Assembly: GCF_000004195.4 (NCBI RefSeq)
Contig: NC_030684.2
Coordinates: 106,097,929 to 106,161,928 of the forward strand
Length of the DNA: 64,000 bases
Source: Xenopus tropicalis
Taxonomy: Eukaryota > Chordata > Amphibia > Anura > Pipidae
Direction: 5' to 3'
Position numbers and translations under genes: made by a program. The notes under the pieces are model-generated. The model ran no database searches, was not told where the DNA came from, and saw only the letters and a program-made list of their open reading frames with translations. Positions within the stretch are counted from its first letter, which is position 1. Every line of letters starts with the position of its first letter. Below are positions 10,369 to 22,261 of the stretch, one piece after another.

Positions 10369-10890
10369 TCTCATCACAATTTGACATTTTTCTTGTAATC
10401 TTCCTGTGTCTAATTATCAAACCTTTAAACGTTTTATGCGTAAATACGTCTGAGCTTTAGGCTGCCATACTAATCCAATGTATTTGTGTGTCTCATATGA
10501 GGAAATGTTCTATACACTAACGGACACTGCAAATGAATATGAACTTGGCTGTATGAGCAGAATACCTCTTCTGTGAAAGGAGTCTTGTGAATTAAAGTGG
10601 CATGAAGCTTCAAAGCTATTCTATGTAGAATGTCCAGGGAGCAGATTTATATAGGGATGTTGGTTGGGTTAAGTAATAGAAAATATGGACATATTACTAC
10701 TCGGGAGCTAAAGGAAGAAATAAAATGCTTTTTCTTTTTCTAACCAATAGTTTCCTGATTTTATCCAATATCTACAGGACACAAGAACTGAGTGTCATGG
10801 TAAAATCACCCCTTAATCTTTACGAAGATGCCAAAAGTCTTTGGGATACATCAGAGGGCGACGAAAGGAACCCCCTTTTTCCATGTTACT
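10369..10890. other. Intergenic sequence, nothing recognised
   Basis: Between the hAT MITE and the nested insertion I see only short unlinked open frames and no splice-supported coding segment. Confidence 0.5.
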
Positions 10891-11234
10891 TTAAAGGAAA
10901 AATAACACCAAAAAAAAAAGTTTATCAAAGTAATCAATATAGTATGTGTGTGTTTGCTTCAGAAACACTACTATTGTTTATACCAGGGATCCCCAAGCTT
11001 TTATACCCATGAGACACATTTAAATGAAAAAAGTGTTGGGGAGCAACACAAGCATTAAAAGGTTCCTGGGGGTGCAAATAAGAGCTTTAATTGGCTAATG
11101 AATAGCCCCTATGTGTACTGGCAGCCTACAGGAGCCTCTGTTTGGCATTATACTTGGTTTTTATGCAGCCAAAACTTGCCTCCTTACCAGAAATTCAAAA
11201 ATAAGCACCTGCGCATCCCAACAGATTTGCCAGA

Positions 11235-11867
11235 TTGTGTGAAGAAGATGGGAGTGTGAACTCTGGATTGGCGGTTCTAGGTGAGGCTGATCTCTCTAAC
11301 AGCCGGGAGACCAGTTTCACTAGTAGTGGTGGGGAGGAGAGCAGAGCTAGGCCTAAACAGATGGTGGTTATAGGGGATTCGATCATTAGGAAAGTGGACA
11401 GGGTAATCTGTCAAGCGGATCGCTTCAACCGGACAGTTTGCTGTCTTCCTGGTGCCAGGGTTCGGCATGTGGTTGATCGGGTTGACACATTATTGGGAGG
11501 GGCTGGGCATGACCCGGCTGTCTTGGTACATATCGGTACTAACGACAAAATGAACGGTAGGTGGGGGACTTTAAAGAGTGAGTTCAGGGATCTAGACTCT
11601 AAGATTAGGCAAAGGTCCTCCAATGTCATTTTTTCGGAAATTTTGCCGGTGCCACGTGCAAGTTTAGGGAGACAGCGGGAGCTTAGGGAGCTAAATGCGT
11701 GGCTAAAGTCTTGGTGTAGGAAGGAAGGGTTTGGGTTCCTAGAGCACTGGGCTGACTTTTCCTTGGGGTACAATCTATACAGCCCTGACGGATTGCACCT
11801 CAATGGAAGGGGGTCTGCTGTGCTAGGGGAGAGAATGGTTAAGAGGCTGGAGGAGTGTTTAAACTAG
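11235..11867 (+). pseudogene. CR1 ORF1 C-terminal part, SGNH/GDSL-type esterase
   Basis: About 200 residues are open to the stop at 11865-11867. Block I is seen as VVIGDSIIRKVDR, block III as VHIGTNDKMNG and block V as SPDGLHLNGRGSAVLG, the Ser, Gly/Asn and Asp-His catalytic elements of SGNH hydrolases carried by ORF1 of CR1-clade LINEs. The N-terminus, including any PHD-like part, is missing because the element is truncated. It overlaps the start of the ORF2 frame by about 13 bases. Confidence 0.85.
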
Positions 11868-11869
11868 AC

Positions 11870-14800
11870 AAGGGGGGGGTGGGTGAGCTAGAATTCCATG
11901 GGAAAATTAGTGTAGACGGGGTAGGGGGACTAGCAAAGGGTTGTGGGGGAGGAGTGAGGGGGGCATATAGTTTATCAGATAAGGAGCTTCCGTTACAAGG
12001 AAAGCAGTCTCATAATTGCCTTAGCTCTAATTCTCCCTTAGCTAATGTAAACATCAGAGGGAGAAGTAATAATCTCCGCTGCATGCTGGCTAATGCGCGT
12101 AGCTTGTCGGGTAAATTAGGGGAGCTGCAAGCTATTGCATGTATTGAAAATTATGATTTAATAGGTATCACTGAGACCTGGTGGGATGATAAATGCGACT
12201 GGGCTGCGAATGGTTATACACTTTTTAGGAGGGACAGAGAGATTAAAAAGGGTGGAGGGGTTTGTCTTTACGTAAAGTCAGATTTAAAGCCATGTAATAA
12301 AGACATTACCAATGAAAACGTTGAATCTCTTTGGGTAGAAATTTCAGTAGGGCTGAAGGTCACAAAGAAAATGATCATTGGTGTATGCTATAAACCACCC
12401 CGTATAGATGAGGGGGATGAGGCACAGCTATTGTTGCAAATGGAGGAGGCTTCAAAACTGGGTCAGGTTGTTATTATGGGGGACTTTAATTATCCGGATA
12501 TTGACTGGAGTAATGGGGTGGCTAAGTCAGAAAAAGCTAGTAGGTTTGTAAATATGCTAAATGACAACTTTTTATTTCAGGCAGTTCAAGAACCCACTAG
12601 GAATGACGCTATTTTGGACCTGGTAATATCTAATAATAATGAACTTATCTCTAACATTTGTGTGGGTGAGCATTTGGGGAACAGTGATCACAACATGGTC
12701 TCCTTTGAGATAATGCTGCAGAGACAGCGCTATAAGGGAGTAACTAATACGCTCAATTTTAGACGTGCAGACTTTGCCAGTATAAGGGCATCTCTGCAAT
12801 GTGTCAACTGGGAAAGGCTTTTCATGGGGTTAGACACAGAAGGAAAATGGAACATCTTTAAAACATTGCTTTGTAGGTATACACAACAGTATATTCCCCT
12901 TGTAAGCAAGGAGAGGCATCGCAAAGCAAAACCTTTATGGCTGAATAAAAGTGTTATTGTCGAGGTTGGTAAGAAAAAACGTGCTTTTAGGGCATTCAAG
13001 TTAGCTGGGACAGCGGAAACTTTCATCAGGTACAAGGAAGAAAATAAAGCATGCAAAAAAGCTATCAGGCAAGCTAAAATAGAGATGGAAAGGGATATTG
13101 CAGCAAGGAGTAAAAAGAATCCAAAATTATTTTTTAATTATGTGAATAGTAAAAAAATGAAGCAAGAAGGGGTGGGAACCTTATTATCACGGGGGGGTAC
13201 GTTGGTTGATGAGAATGGGGAAAAAGCTGAAATTTTGAACTCTTATTTTTCATCTGTCTATACATCTGAGGAGCCAGATAATGAAGGCTTCCCTTTTAAT
13301 ATGCCCAGTGCTAGTAATTTAGCTACTGACGCGTGGGTCACTCGGGAGGAAATTCAAAAGAGACTTGAACATGTAAAGGTAAACAAAGGTCCAGGACCGG
13401 ATGGGATTCATCCCAGGGTATTAAATGAGCTGAGCGCTGTGATTGCCAAGCCTCTTCACTTAATTTTTGAGGATTCATTGAGGTCTGGCATGGTGCCGAG
13501 AGACTGGCGGATTGCTAATGTGGTGCCATTATTTAAAAAGGGATCCCGTTCTCAGCCTGAAAACTATAGGCCTGTTAGTCTGACATCAGTAGTAGGAAAA
13601 CTTTTGGAAGGGGTAATAAGGGATAGGATAGTTGAATACATTGCAGTTCACAATACTATAAGTTTGTGCCAGCATGGTTTTATGCGTAACAGATCTTGCC
13701 AGACTAATTTAGTCGCCTTTTATGAGGAGGTGAGCAGGAACCTTGATGCTGGAATGGCAGTTGATGTCATCTACTTGGACTTTGCTAAAGCGTTTTATAC
13801 AGTACCTCACAGAAGGTTAATGATCAAATTAAGGAATATTGGCCTAGAACATAATATTTGTAATTGGATAGAGAACTGGCTGAAGGATAGAGTACAAAGA
13901 GTGGTGGTAAATGGAACATTTTCTAATTGGACCAGTGTGGTTAGTGGAGTACTGCAGGGGTCAGTCCTTGGTCCTTTGCTTTTTAACTTGTTTATTAATG
14001 ACCTGGAGGTGGGCATAGACAGTACTGTTTCTATTTTTGCTGATGACACTAAATTGTGCAAAACTATAAGTTCCATGCAGGATGCTGCCGCTTTGCAGAG
14101 CGATTTGACAAAATTAGATAACTGGGCAGCAAACTGGAAAATGAGGTTCAATGTTGATAAGTGCAAAGTTATGCACTTTGGTAGAAATAATATAAACGCA
14201 AACTATCTACTGAATGGTAGTGTGTTGGGGGATCCTTAATGGAGAAGGATCTAGGGGTTTTTGTTCATAACAAGTTGTCTAATGCCAGGCAGTGTCATTC
14301 TGTGGCTACTAAAGCAAATAAAGTGCTGTCTTGTATAAAAAAGGGCATTGACTCAAGGGATGAGAACATAATTTTGCCTCTTTATAGGTCCCTGGTAAGG
14401 CCTCACCTTGAGTATACAGTGCAGTTTTGGGCTCCAGTCCTTAAGAAGGATATTAATGAGCTGGAGAGAGTGCAGAGACTGCAACTAAACTGGTTAAGGG
14501 GATGGAAGATTTAAGCTATGAGGTGAGACTGTCGAGGTTGGGGTTGTTTTCTCTGGAAAAGAGGCGCTTGCGAGGGAACATGATTACTCTGTACAAGTAC
14601 ATTAGAGGGGATTATAGGCAGATGGGGGGTGTTCTTTTTTCCCATAAAAACAATCAGCGCACCAGAGGTCACCCCTTTAGATTAGAGGAACAGAGCTTCC
14701 ATTTGAAGCAGCGTAGGTGGTTTTTCACGGTGAGGGCAGTGAGGTTGGGGAATGCCCTTCCTAGTGATGTGGTAATGGCAGATTCTGTTAATGCCTTTAA

Positions 14801-14870
14801 GAGGGGCCTGGATGAGTTCTTGATCAATCAGAATATCCAAGGCTATTGTGATACTAATATCTACAGTTAG
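11870..14870 (+). pseudogene. CR1 ORF2: AP endonuclease and reverse transcriptase, frameshifted
   Basis: The frame is open from about 11855 to 14238. An AP-endonuclease domain lies at about 12080-12710 (LANARSLSGKLGELQ, ITETWWDD, MGDFNYPDIDW, SDHNMVSFE). The reverse transcriptase lies at about 13370-14200 (GPGPDGIHPRVLN, PLFKKGSRSQPENYRPVSL, YLDFAKAFYTVPH, GVLQGSVLGPLLFN and the catalytic FADD at about 14036-14047). The frame then breaks near 14235 and again near 14500. The remainder continues as MEKDLGVFVHNKL, then YEVRLSRLGLFSLEKRRLRG, ending [10 protein letters not shown] at 14870. The true start codon is uncertain. The shifts and the 5' truncation mean it is inactive. Confidence 0.92.
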
Positions 14871-15417
14871 TATTACTGGTTGTATTTATAGTTTATGTAT
14901 GTGAGTGTATAGATTGGTAGGTGTGGGTTAGGTGTGCTGGGTTTACTTGGATGGGTTGAACTTGATGGACACTGATCTTTTTTCAACCCTATGTAACTAT
15001 GTAACTATGCTTTGAGGCCACTGGAAGCAACATCCAAGGGGTTGGTGAGCAACATGTTGCTCCTGAGCCACTGGTTGGGGATCACTAGTTTGTATAAACA
15101 AACTATTGTATAGCCATGGGGGCAGCCATGCAAATTAAAAAAAAAAAAAAAAAAGAGAGAAAAGGCACAGGTTACATAGCAGATAACAGAAAAGTTGCAT
15201 GTATTCCAATTGTATTCTACAGAGTTTATCATTTATCTGCTATGTAACCTGTGCCTTTTTTCCAGCTTGAATGGCTGCCCCGAGGCTACACAGCAGCTTT
15301 TTTATATTTATTATAGTAATCTTTCTGAAGCAAATATACAACTTAACCAGTGCAGGACAACAGTACATTATATTGTAATTGCTTTAAAACATTGTATTTT
15401 TTGGTGCTACAGTTACT

Positions 15418-16002
15418 TTATCAAAGACATGTACTGAACCCAGAAGAAGAGAGAGAGATGCTGTTTCTTTCTGCATAGTGCATCACTCAGTGGGCAGTGA
15501 CTGCAGGCATTGCCAAGGAGTTGGAATATCCCAGCCAGTGGGGAGCCCAGACAGCTGAAATAGGAGCTCAGTATACAAGCCACAGATCTGTCCACTCCCC
15601 TGGATTTTCCATGAGTTACCCCACCCCTACCCAGGACTCCTGTCACTCTATGGTATTCAGTTTTTTTGGCAGACGCCCTTACATGTTGCAGCTTCCCCTG
15701 GGCAGCTGCATTCATAAGTTGATGTCTCTGAAGCCCTCTTCATTGAGTTCATGTGGAACAATATATTATAGCAACTCTGCTCAACACTTATGAGTTCAAA
15801 ACAAAAGTTGCTAAAGTTTCCTTTTCTTGACATTTGACTTAATTCATCCCAGAAGGGACTGAAGATCCTGAAGGATGGGTAAAATGGATTCCAGATACAA
15901 GTTATGACCGAAATGCTGTATTTTAATAATTACCAGCCATAAATCTTCTTCAATTTTTTTTTTTAAAGAAATTTTACTACTAACTTTTTAATGACTGTCA
16001 CT
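15418..16002. other. Intergenic sequence, nothing recognised
   Basis: About 580 bases between two copies of the same TTAA MITE family. I see no gene, splice-supported exon or clear repeat structure. Confidence 0.5.
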
Positions 16003-16006
16003 TTAA

Positions 16007-16425
16007 AGGGACAGTAACACCAAAAAATGAAAGTGTATAAAAGTAATTACTATATAATGTAATGCTGCCCTGTACTGGTACAACTGGTGTGTTTTCCTTA
16101 GAAAGACTACTATAGTTTATATAATAAAGCTTCTGTGTAGCCACGGGGGCAGCCATTTACAGGAGAAAAGGCACAGGTTACTTAGCAGATAACCGATAAA
16201 ACCCCATTATATTCTACAAAGCTTATCTGTTATCTGCTATGTAACCTGTGCCTTTTCTCCTTTTTCCCAGCTTCAATGGCTGCCCCCGTGTTGACATAGC
16301 AGCTCATTTATATAAATTATAGTAGTGTTACTGTAGCAAACACACCGGTTTTACCAGTGCAGGGCAACAGTACATTATATTTTAATTACTTTAAAACACT
16401 TTCATTTTTTGGTGTTACTGTTCCT
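16007..16425. mobile_element. TTAA MITE, complete copy
   Basis: Starts AGGGACAGTAACACCAAAAA and ends GGTGTTACTGTTCCT, flanked by TTAA at 16003-16006 and 16426-16429. The whole 419-bp element folds back on itself, with central AGGCACAGGTTACTTAGCAG and its complement around 16165-16255. TTAA duplication plus long inverted ends suggests piggyBac-type mobilisation (inference). Confidence 0.88.
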
Positions 16426-16429
16426 TTAA

Positions 16430-17230
16430 GGAAAAAAGAGGCAATCCATTTCAGAAAAATGTTTTTTTTAATAATATTTGCTAAGTTTAAGTTTGTCCTC
16501 TGGCTTGTTAAAATCAATAAGCTCACACACAAACCAAGGGCACACTTACTGTACATGCTACATTACATCAGCCAATGACTTGACAGGGCTCTGTCTTTGA
16601 CTCCTTCCTGTTACCTGCTATATTTCCTGTCAGGTGATCAATTTGTGACAACAGCACAAACTGGTGGCTCAATGTAAAGAAGCAATATCTACTAATCTGT
16701 ATCTGCCAATTTGCTATCATTTATATGATATAAATATGTTTGTGTTTTTCCAGGAAATACTGCTCTCGCTGACATGCCTGTTGCTGCATGGAAAGTAATA
16801 ACTTATAAAGTTGAGCTTGGGGTGAATTGCATGGCTGGGAAATTGGGCAGAAGTGTGAAAAGAAAAGGGAAAAACAAAGCCTTGTCTTTGTAGCACACAG
16901 ACTGCCTTACACAGCATTTGCTCACTGCCAGGTAAATGATTCCAAGAAATATGTATCAATCTATAGAGGGGGAAGACTTTTTGGGGATACAATAGATCAT
17001 CACAAAAGAATATAGTATAAGAGTATCTCAAAAACTGAAAGCAGTACCAGGTGAAAATTGATAAAGTAATTTATTAGGACATGAAGCCGGTGGCCTGACA
17101 TGTTTTGTCCCTTTTGGGGCACTTACTCATAGGCTCAGAGTTTTTTTTTAAAACTGATCTAAGAATATAATGGTATATTCAGATTGTGGAACCACTGTAT
17201 GGGGAGTATGAAACTGTGATGTGAACATTA
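16430..17230. other. Intergenic spacer with an old MITE fragment
   Basis: The 16560-16690 part (CTTCCTGTTACCTGCTATAT, TTTCCTGTCAGGTGATC) resembles the interior of the TTAA MITE at 27997-28411 and is probably a degraded fragment. A motif near 17080-17125 (CCGGTGGCCTGACATGTTTT) resembles short interspersed GAAACGTT-type repeats. No gene is seen. Confidence 0.4.
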
Positions 17231-17438
17231 TGGGGCAGATTTATCAAAATGTGAGTTTAAAGCATAAAACTCGCCCACATTCTATTCATTCCTATGGGAT
17301 TTTTAGAAGCGTATTTTTCAATGGGTGAAAGCTAGAACTCGCCATTTGATTAATATGCTTCTAAAAAATCCCATGAGTAGAATGTGGGTGAGTTTTTATG
17401 TATTAAGCTCTAAAATTACATTTAGATAAATCTGCCCC
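17231..17438. mobile_element. Foldback MITE (GGGGCAGATTTATCAA termini)
   Basis: The left end TGGGGCAGATTTATCAAAAT is mirrored by GATAAATCTGCCCC at 17438. TTA flanks both sides (17228-17230 and 17439-17441), consistent with Harbinger-type insertion. Long internal arms (ACTCGCCCACATTCTA / TAGAATGTGGGTGAGT) make it nearly a full palindrome. Confidence 0.8.
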
Positions 17439-17642
17439 TTAGTGGAAGTAATTTCAACAGGGTGACATGCTGTATCAAGGATGGTATACATGGCTGGTAT
17501 ACAGAATAGCTGTGGAACAGGGTATGGTTTGAAGTACACACTGTATTGTGCCAGAGCTGTATATTCTATATAGCGGGGCAGCCAGCCCCTCAGGCACAAA
17601 TTAACTCCTCCCCCAGGGGTGGAGCTTAAGCCCCAGGCTTAA

Positions 17643-18046
17643 AGGAACAGTAACACAAAAAAAGTAAATGAAATAAAATGCACTGTTGCCCTGCACTGGT
17701 AAAAGTTGTGTGTTTGCTACAGTAACACTACTATAGTTTATATAAATAAGCTGCTGTGTAGCCCTGGGGGCAGCCATTCAAGCTGGAAAAAAGGAGAAAA
17801 GGCACAGGTTACATAGCAGATAACCGATAAGTTCTGTAGAATACAATAGTGTTTTATCTGTTATCTGCTATGTGCCTGTGCCTTTTCTCCTTTGAATGGC
17901 TGCCCCCATGGCTACACAGCTGCATTCTTTATATAAACCATAGTAGTGTTTCTGAGGCAAACGCACCAGTTGTACCAGTGCAGAGCAGCAGTACATTATA
18001 TGGGAATTTCTTTTATACACTTGAATTTTTTGGTGTTACTGTTCCT
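17643..18046. mobile_element. TTAA MITE, second complete copy
   Basis: The same family as 16007-16425. It starts AGGAACAGTAACAC and ends GGTGTTACTGTTCCT, with TTAA at 17639-17642 and 18047-18050. The central palindrome AGGCACAGGTTACATAGCAG / CTGCTATGTGCCTGTGCCT is retained. Confidence 0.88.
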
Positions 18047-18050
18047 TTAA

Positions 18051-18970
18051 CTATTAGCACTATATTTTATTCAAGACTGGTAAAGCATCTATTTGGTGTT
18101 TAGAAATACTAAAGACCCGGCATAAATGTCCCCAGGTGATTTCCCAAAGCCTGTTTTAATAGTTACTCTCTAAAGGAAAACTAAGCATCCAACCTCTAGT
18201 CATATTATGCACATTATAATAAAGTTACATTCCAAGTCGGAAATGTTTGCATCTCTTTATTTTGTAATTTACTGTGAGTGAATTGTGACAATAGGCACAA
18301 ATGTTTTTTAAACATAGTCACAATATGGCAGTGTCCCTCAACCCTTACTGTTCCCAGCTATTCTAGAATGAAATCACTTAATGAATTATAATGAAAGCTC
18401 CATCATTTACATTCTGTAAACAAAAAAAACAAAGAAAAGTACAAAAATCAGATTTTCTTTCTTCCACCCCCCCCCCCATTTTCTTTATATATGAAGTAGT
18501 TAAAGGGGCCTACAGTATTGTGCCACAGCTTTTGCCCTCTTAGTATTATAATTACAGCTTCCAGAAACTCCAGCCAATAACCTGTGTTAAATGTACTGAA
18601 GTGTTATATAACCCTACAGCAGTGCTCACCAGCCCCTTGGATGTTGCTCTCAGTTCCCCCAAACTAAGTAGTTATTTTTGAATTCCAGACTTGGGGGCAA
18701 GTTTTGGTTGAATAAAAACAAGATTTCCTACCAAATAAAGCCCCTGTAAGCTGATAGTGTGCATAGAGGCTGCCTAATAGCCAATCTTATTTAGCAATTT
18801 TCAAGTTTACAAACTCAAACTTGAATATCTTGAATTGAAAATATGGCTTGACTTTGCCTAGTACAAAACCCATTGACTTCTATAGAAACTCACAAGCTTT
18901 TAGATGGTGAATTTTTACATTTGAGTTTCCTTTTTTTTGCATTTAATAACTTAAACATTCGAGTTTTTGA
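18051..18970. other. Spacer with hAT-MITE and foldback fragments
   Basis: A decayed copy of the CAGTGATCCCC hAT MITE is visible at about 18617-18800 (CAGCCCCTTGGATGTTGCTC, TTATTTTTGAATTCCAGACT). A stretch at 18796-18960 (ATATGGCTTGACTTTGCCTA, ACTTCTATAGAAACTCACAA) is repeated at 21105-21175. Nothing gene-like is seen. Confidence 0.5.
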
Positions 18971-19404
18971 ACACAATCAGTTGGGCTTTTCTATATTTTT
19001 TTTATTATTTGTCTCCTCCTGACTATTTCCAGGTTTTTAAATGTGAATCTACAATATTACTGCTATTGTTCATTTTTATAACTTATTTTTCAAGCCCTCT
19101 CCTATTCATCATCCAGTCCAAATCACACCACTATGTAGTAAGGTGGGAAGCGCATGAAAAAAATCTAAAACACAATGGAAGTAATAGTGCAGATCGTTTT
19201 TGTCAACAATGTACACATCGGAAAGGTTCTGCTGCTGTTTACAATCGTTCCGTACGAAAATTTTGTGACTTTCGGGATCGCCAATACAATATTAGCATGA
19301 CTAATACGATTTTTTCATAAGCATTTTCATGATATTTGCGATCTTCACAATCCAATCCGAATTTATCCCATTCGGTATTCGAACTCGTGATTTGATAAAT
19401 CTGC

Positions 19405-19855
19405 CCCCTAGTGTATTGTGCAAAATCAATAAAAAGGTATAAAGTGCAGGTGATACCCAACACCCACGTAGTTTGGTAAGAATAATCGCTTACCAGACCC
19501 CACTGTAACACTGCTAAACATCAGTCATCAAAACAAAATGTTGTCCTCTTCAAATGAGTGGAAAGAGAGAAGAGATACAATAGTGTAACACCATTTATTA
19601 CAATAAAGAAGTTAAAGCTACTTACAAGTATACGTTGTTAAAAAGGCATATCAGAATAAAATCCCATAAGCAGGTTTATGTATTTGAGCTTGACGCATTT
19701 CGCATGCTTTCTCAAGAGCAAGAGGTGACTAATTGATGTTTGGAATTGTTACAGTGGGATCTGGAAAGCGAGTTTTCTTACCAAACTACAGGGTACGTGG
19801 GTGTTGGGTATCACCTGCACTCTTTTATTGATTTTGCACAATACACTAGGGGGCC
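19405..19855. mobile_element. Inverted-repeat element, about 450 bp
   Basis: CCCCTAGTGTATTGTGCAAA on the left is the complement of TTTGCACAATACACTAGGGG on the right. The arms continue through GCAGGTGATACCCAACACCC and its complement, about 70 bp each. The interior contains GAGCTTGACGCATTTCGCAT. Its right end touches the next MITE at 19856. Confidence 0.7.
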
Positions 19856-20325
19856 CGTTCATTAAAGCACGATTGACCACAAATGAGAAAAATTTGTATT
19901 TTTTCTAATTGTTAGAACTTTCTGTACTGACCATGATAATATTGTTAAAATAGTACAACTTTTTTGTGGTTTTCACAAAAAAGTCATATTTTTCGCAAAG
20001 ACTACGACCATTTCGGAATTCATTCAAGCTTCGGTATTGTGACTACCTTTTGGACAGGATGGAGCTGTACAGTGCCATTGATTCCTATGGGAGGCTTCCA
20101 AAATCATGCACTGAAGTTTCAAAGCCAGAAAGGTTTTTGTGCCGTTTACGATCATTTGGATATGAAAATCTCATGACTTTCAGATCGCAACCACAATATT
20201 TTCGTACAACCAAGAAAAGAATTTTCGCACAATTTTTCATCAGAAATTATCATTGTTACTCCGAATTTTTTCCAATCGTGCTTTTAACTGGCGGAAATTT
20301 GTGCTTTAATGAATGGGCCCCCTAG
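19853..20325. mobile_element. Foldback MITE (GGGGGCCCGTTCATTAAAGC)
   Basis: GGGGGCCCGTTCATTAAAGCAC at the left is matched by GTGCTTTAATGAATGGGCCCCC at the right. Small open frames inside it are by-products of the palindrome. It lies directly against the inverted-repeat element at 19405-19855, so the boundary is approximate. Confidence 0.75.
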
Positions 20326-20331
20326 GTGTAC

Positions 20332-22260
20332 CTTATTGACAAAAACGAGCTGCACTATTATTTTCATTTTATTTATATTTTTTTCAGGCGCTTCCACCTT
20401 ACTACATATGAATATTTCTGATCAGAGGGGACTTTGTCAAGTGAAGGCTGCAAACAATTTTCACCAAGGAGAACTTGACCATTTAGCGCCGAGTATTTTT
20501 TTTACACTTTTACTTTCAAATTGCACCACTGCATGGTTGCTAGAGTAATTTGTACCCTAGCAACCAGATAGCTGCTGAAATCCCTAACTCGAGAGCTGCT
20601 GCACATATAAGTAAAAAAAATGCAAGTAAAAAAATGGAGACCAATTGCAAATTGTCTCAGAATATGACTCTCTACAGCATACTAAAGGTGAGTATAAGGG
20701 TGAACAACCCCTTTAAGAAGGTAATGCATTTGTTATATTTACACTTTCCATGACCTGCAGATGCATAGCAGCAATAAATATCTAGTTTCATTATATTCAG
20801 TGCCTGGCCCTTCGTTATTTATTAGTGTGCCCATACCTTGTCTAATTTCATTGCTTTTCCATTGCACAGAGAGCTGCAGACTGATTAAATGACGCTGCTG
20901 AACTCCAGCCAACAGAGTAAAGGCACGTGTTTTTGCATTGCAGTCTGTGGCTGGTATCAGAATGCTGTTATACAGCTATACACTGTATGTGGGCTTATTT
21001 ATCATTAATATTTATTATTAATAAGGAAAATTAATTTGAATAAAAAACTCAAATACTTTGAATTTTTCAAGTTTACAAACTAAAAAAACACAAAATGTGG
21101 GTTTGCAAATATGGCTTGACTTTGCCTAGGACAACTCACATTGACTTCTATAGAAACTCACAAGCTTTTAGATCACGAATACATTTAAGATTTTTGCACT
21201 TAAATACCAGACATTAAAGTTTTTGAAAAATAATTTGAATTAGAGTTTTTTTAGCTCAAAAAAAAATTGAATTGTGAAAAAAAAAAATCAAACTCAAACG
21301 GTGCTAAATCTCTGTAACTGTATATTTATAAAGCTGCACATATAAAATAACCCCTTTAGGGGAAATTCCATTGCTAAAGTGCCCATTCATCTACAAAAGT
21401 GAGGTAGGCTCATACATACCCAAATCCATTTTGAGGCCACCAATGAAAATGCTTGCCCTATAAGCTGGCCATTTTTCTCTTTGGAAAGGAAATCCTTGAT
21501 TTCATGGGAACCCTGTCAGTTTTTAAGGATTGTGTAGTGTATAGTGTATACTGGGTACATGTTTCAGGTAATGCACAGCTGTGACAGATGTTTCTAGACC
21601 CTTACAGTAGTCCTATGGTGGCCGTACACTGTCTGCAGACCACCCACAGGCTGTCGGAGAGAGTGTGGGGCTTAATGTTTTCCAATGAATCACAATGCTA
21701 TTTTGGATGGACAATAAAATATAAGAGATGTGAGCCAGATATGAGCTGGCAGACACATTTCATTAAAATTTTGGTCATAGAGGAAGTTGTGTTGTTTATA
21801 AACAGGGTGAAGTGAGAACATAAAGGCTGAGATTGTATTGGAATACAGTATTTCTGAGGCCCTTACCCAATTACATCTGTTTCTGTGTTCCTGTGTGGGG
21901 GCTTTTTATTCATTCCACCCTATTGAAACTGCTGCATTAACTAGCTAAGCCCATTCTTAGCTATGTTGTATATACACCTGGCACTATGCTGAACTGCCAA
22001 ACACATGTGAGACTTTGCAGTTTTGTGTCTCACCTCCATGTAGTGGGGAGTTTCAATGTGGTAGAACACATATCCAAACAGCCAAATAGAAAAACAATAA
22101 ATAAATGCCCATGTGTAAGGGCCACATGTGGCATAAGCCTTAGCCTTAAAGTAGTTCTTTCTACACCATGTAACACCCAATGTAATCTAAAAGATTCTTT
22201 AAAAAGCACCTAGTATGGTGATGGTATCCCTTTAAAGAACCACACTGGGTAATAGCTAAT
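20332..22260. other. Intergenic spacer, mostly unrecognised
   Basis: It contains the second copy of the GGCTTGACTTTGCCTAGGAC repeat at about 21000-21330, with an AT-rich foldback. No protein-coding segment, RNA gene or intact transposon was recognised. The right edge approaches the 3' end of PAPLN. Confidence 0.5.
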
Positions 22261-22261
22261 A

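Larger units (their letters stand above)
11212..15008 (+). mobile_element. CR1-clade non-LTR retrotransposon, 5'-truncated
   Basis: About 3.8 kb of LINE with an ORF1 esterase segment, an ORF2 with AP endonuclease and reverse transcriptase, and a 3' tail. The tail ends in CTTGATGGACACTGATC, a poly(T)-containing stretch and short TATGTAAC repeats (14993-15008), typical of CR1/L2 elements. There is no poly(A) tail. The 5' end starts inside ORF1, so the copy is dead on arrival. Fragments of the same family occur at 48560-52085 and 52530-52826. Confidence 0.92.
10984..15087 (-). mobile_element. hAT MITE inside the TTAA MITE, itself split by CR1
   Basis: The left piece 10984-11211 begins CAGGGATCCCCAAGC and runs in reverse to AAATTCAAAAATAAGCACCT. 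The right piece 15009-15087 resumes CTTTGAGGCCACTGGAAGCA and ends GGTTGGGGATCACTA. The flanks are GTTTATAC (10976-10983) and GTTTGTAT (15088-15095), an 8-bp duplication with two transitions. Confidence 0.85.
10895..15417 (+). mobile_element. TTAA MITE split by nested hAT MITE and CR1 LINE
   Basis: The left piece (10895-10975) starts AGGAAAAATAACACC after TTAA at 10891-10894 and breaks off at the MITE motif ACTACTATTG. The right piece (15096-15417) resumes with GCCATGGGGGCAGCCATGCA and the palindromic AGGCACAGGTTACATAGCAG section, ending GGTGCTACAGTTACT before TTAT. Complete copies at 16007-16425 and 17643-18046 show that the two pieces were once continuous, at about 410 bp. Confidence 0.85.

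Noticed and set aside
11235..14870. A host gene with endonuclease/reverse-transcriptase domains
   Set aside because: Domain order, the 3' tail with TATGTAAC repeats, nested position and sister copies in the window show a CR1 retrotransposon, with frameshifts.
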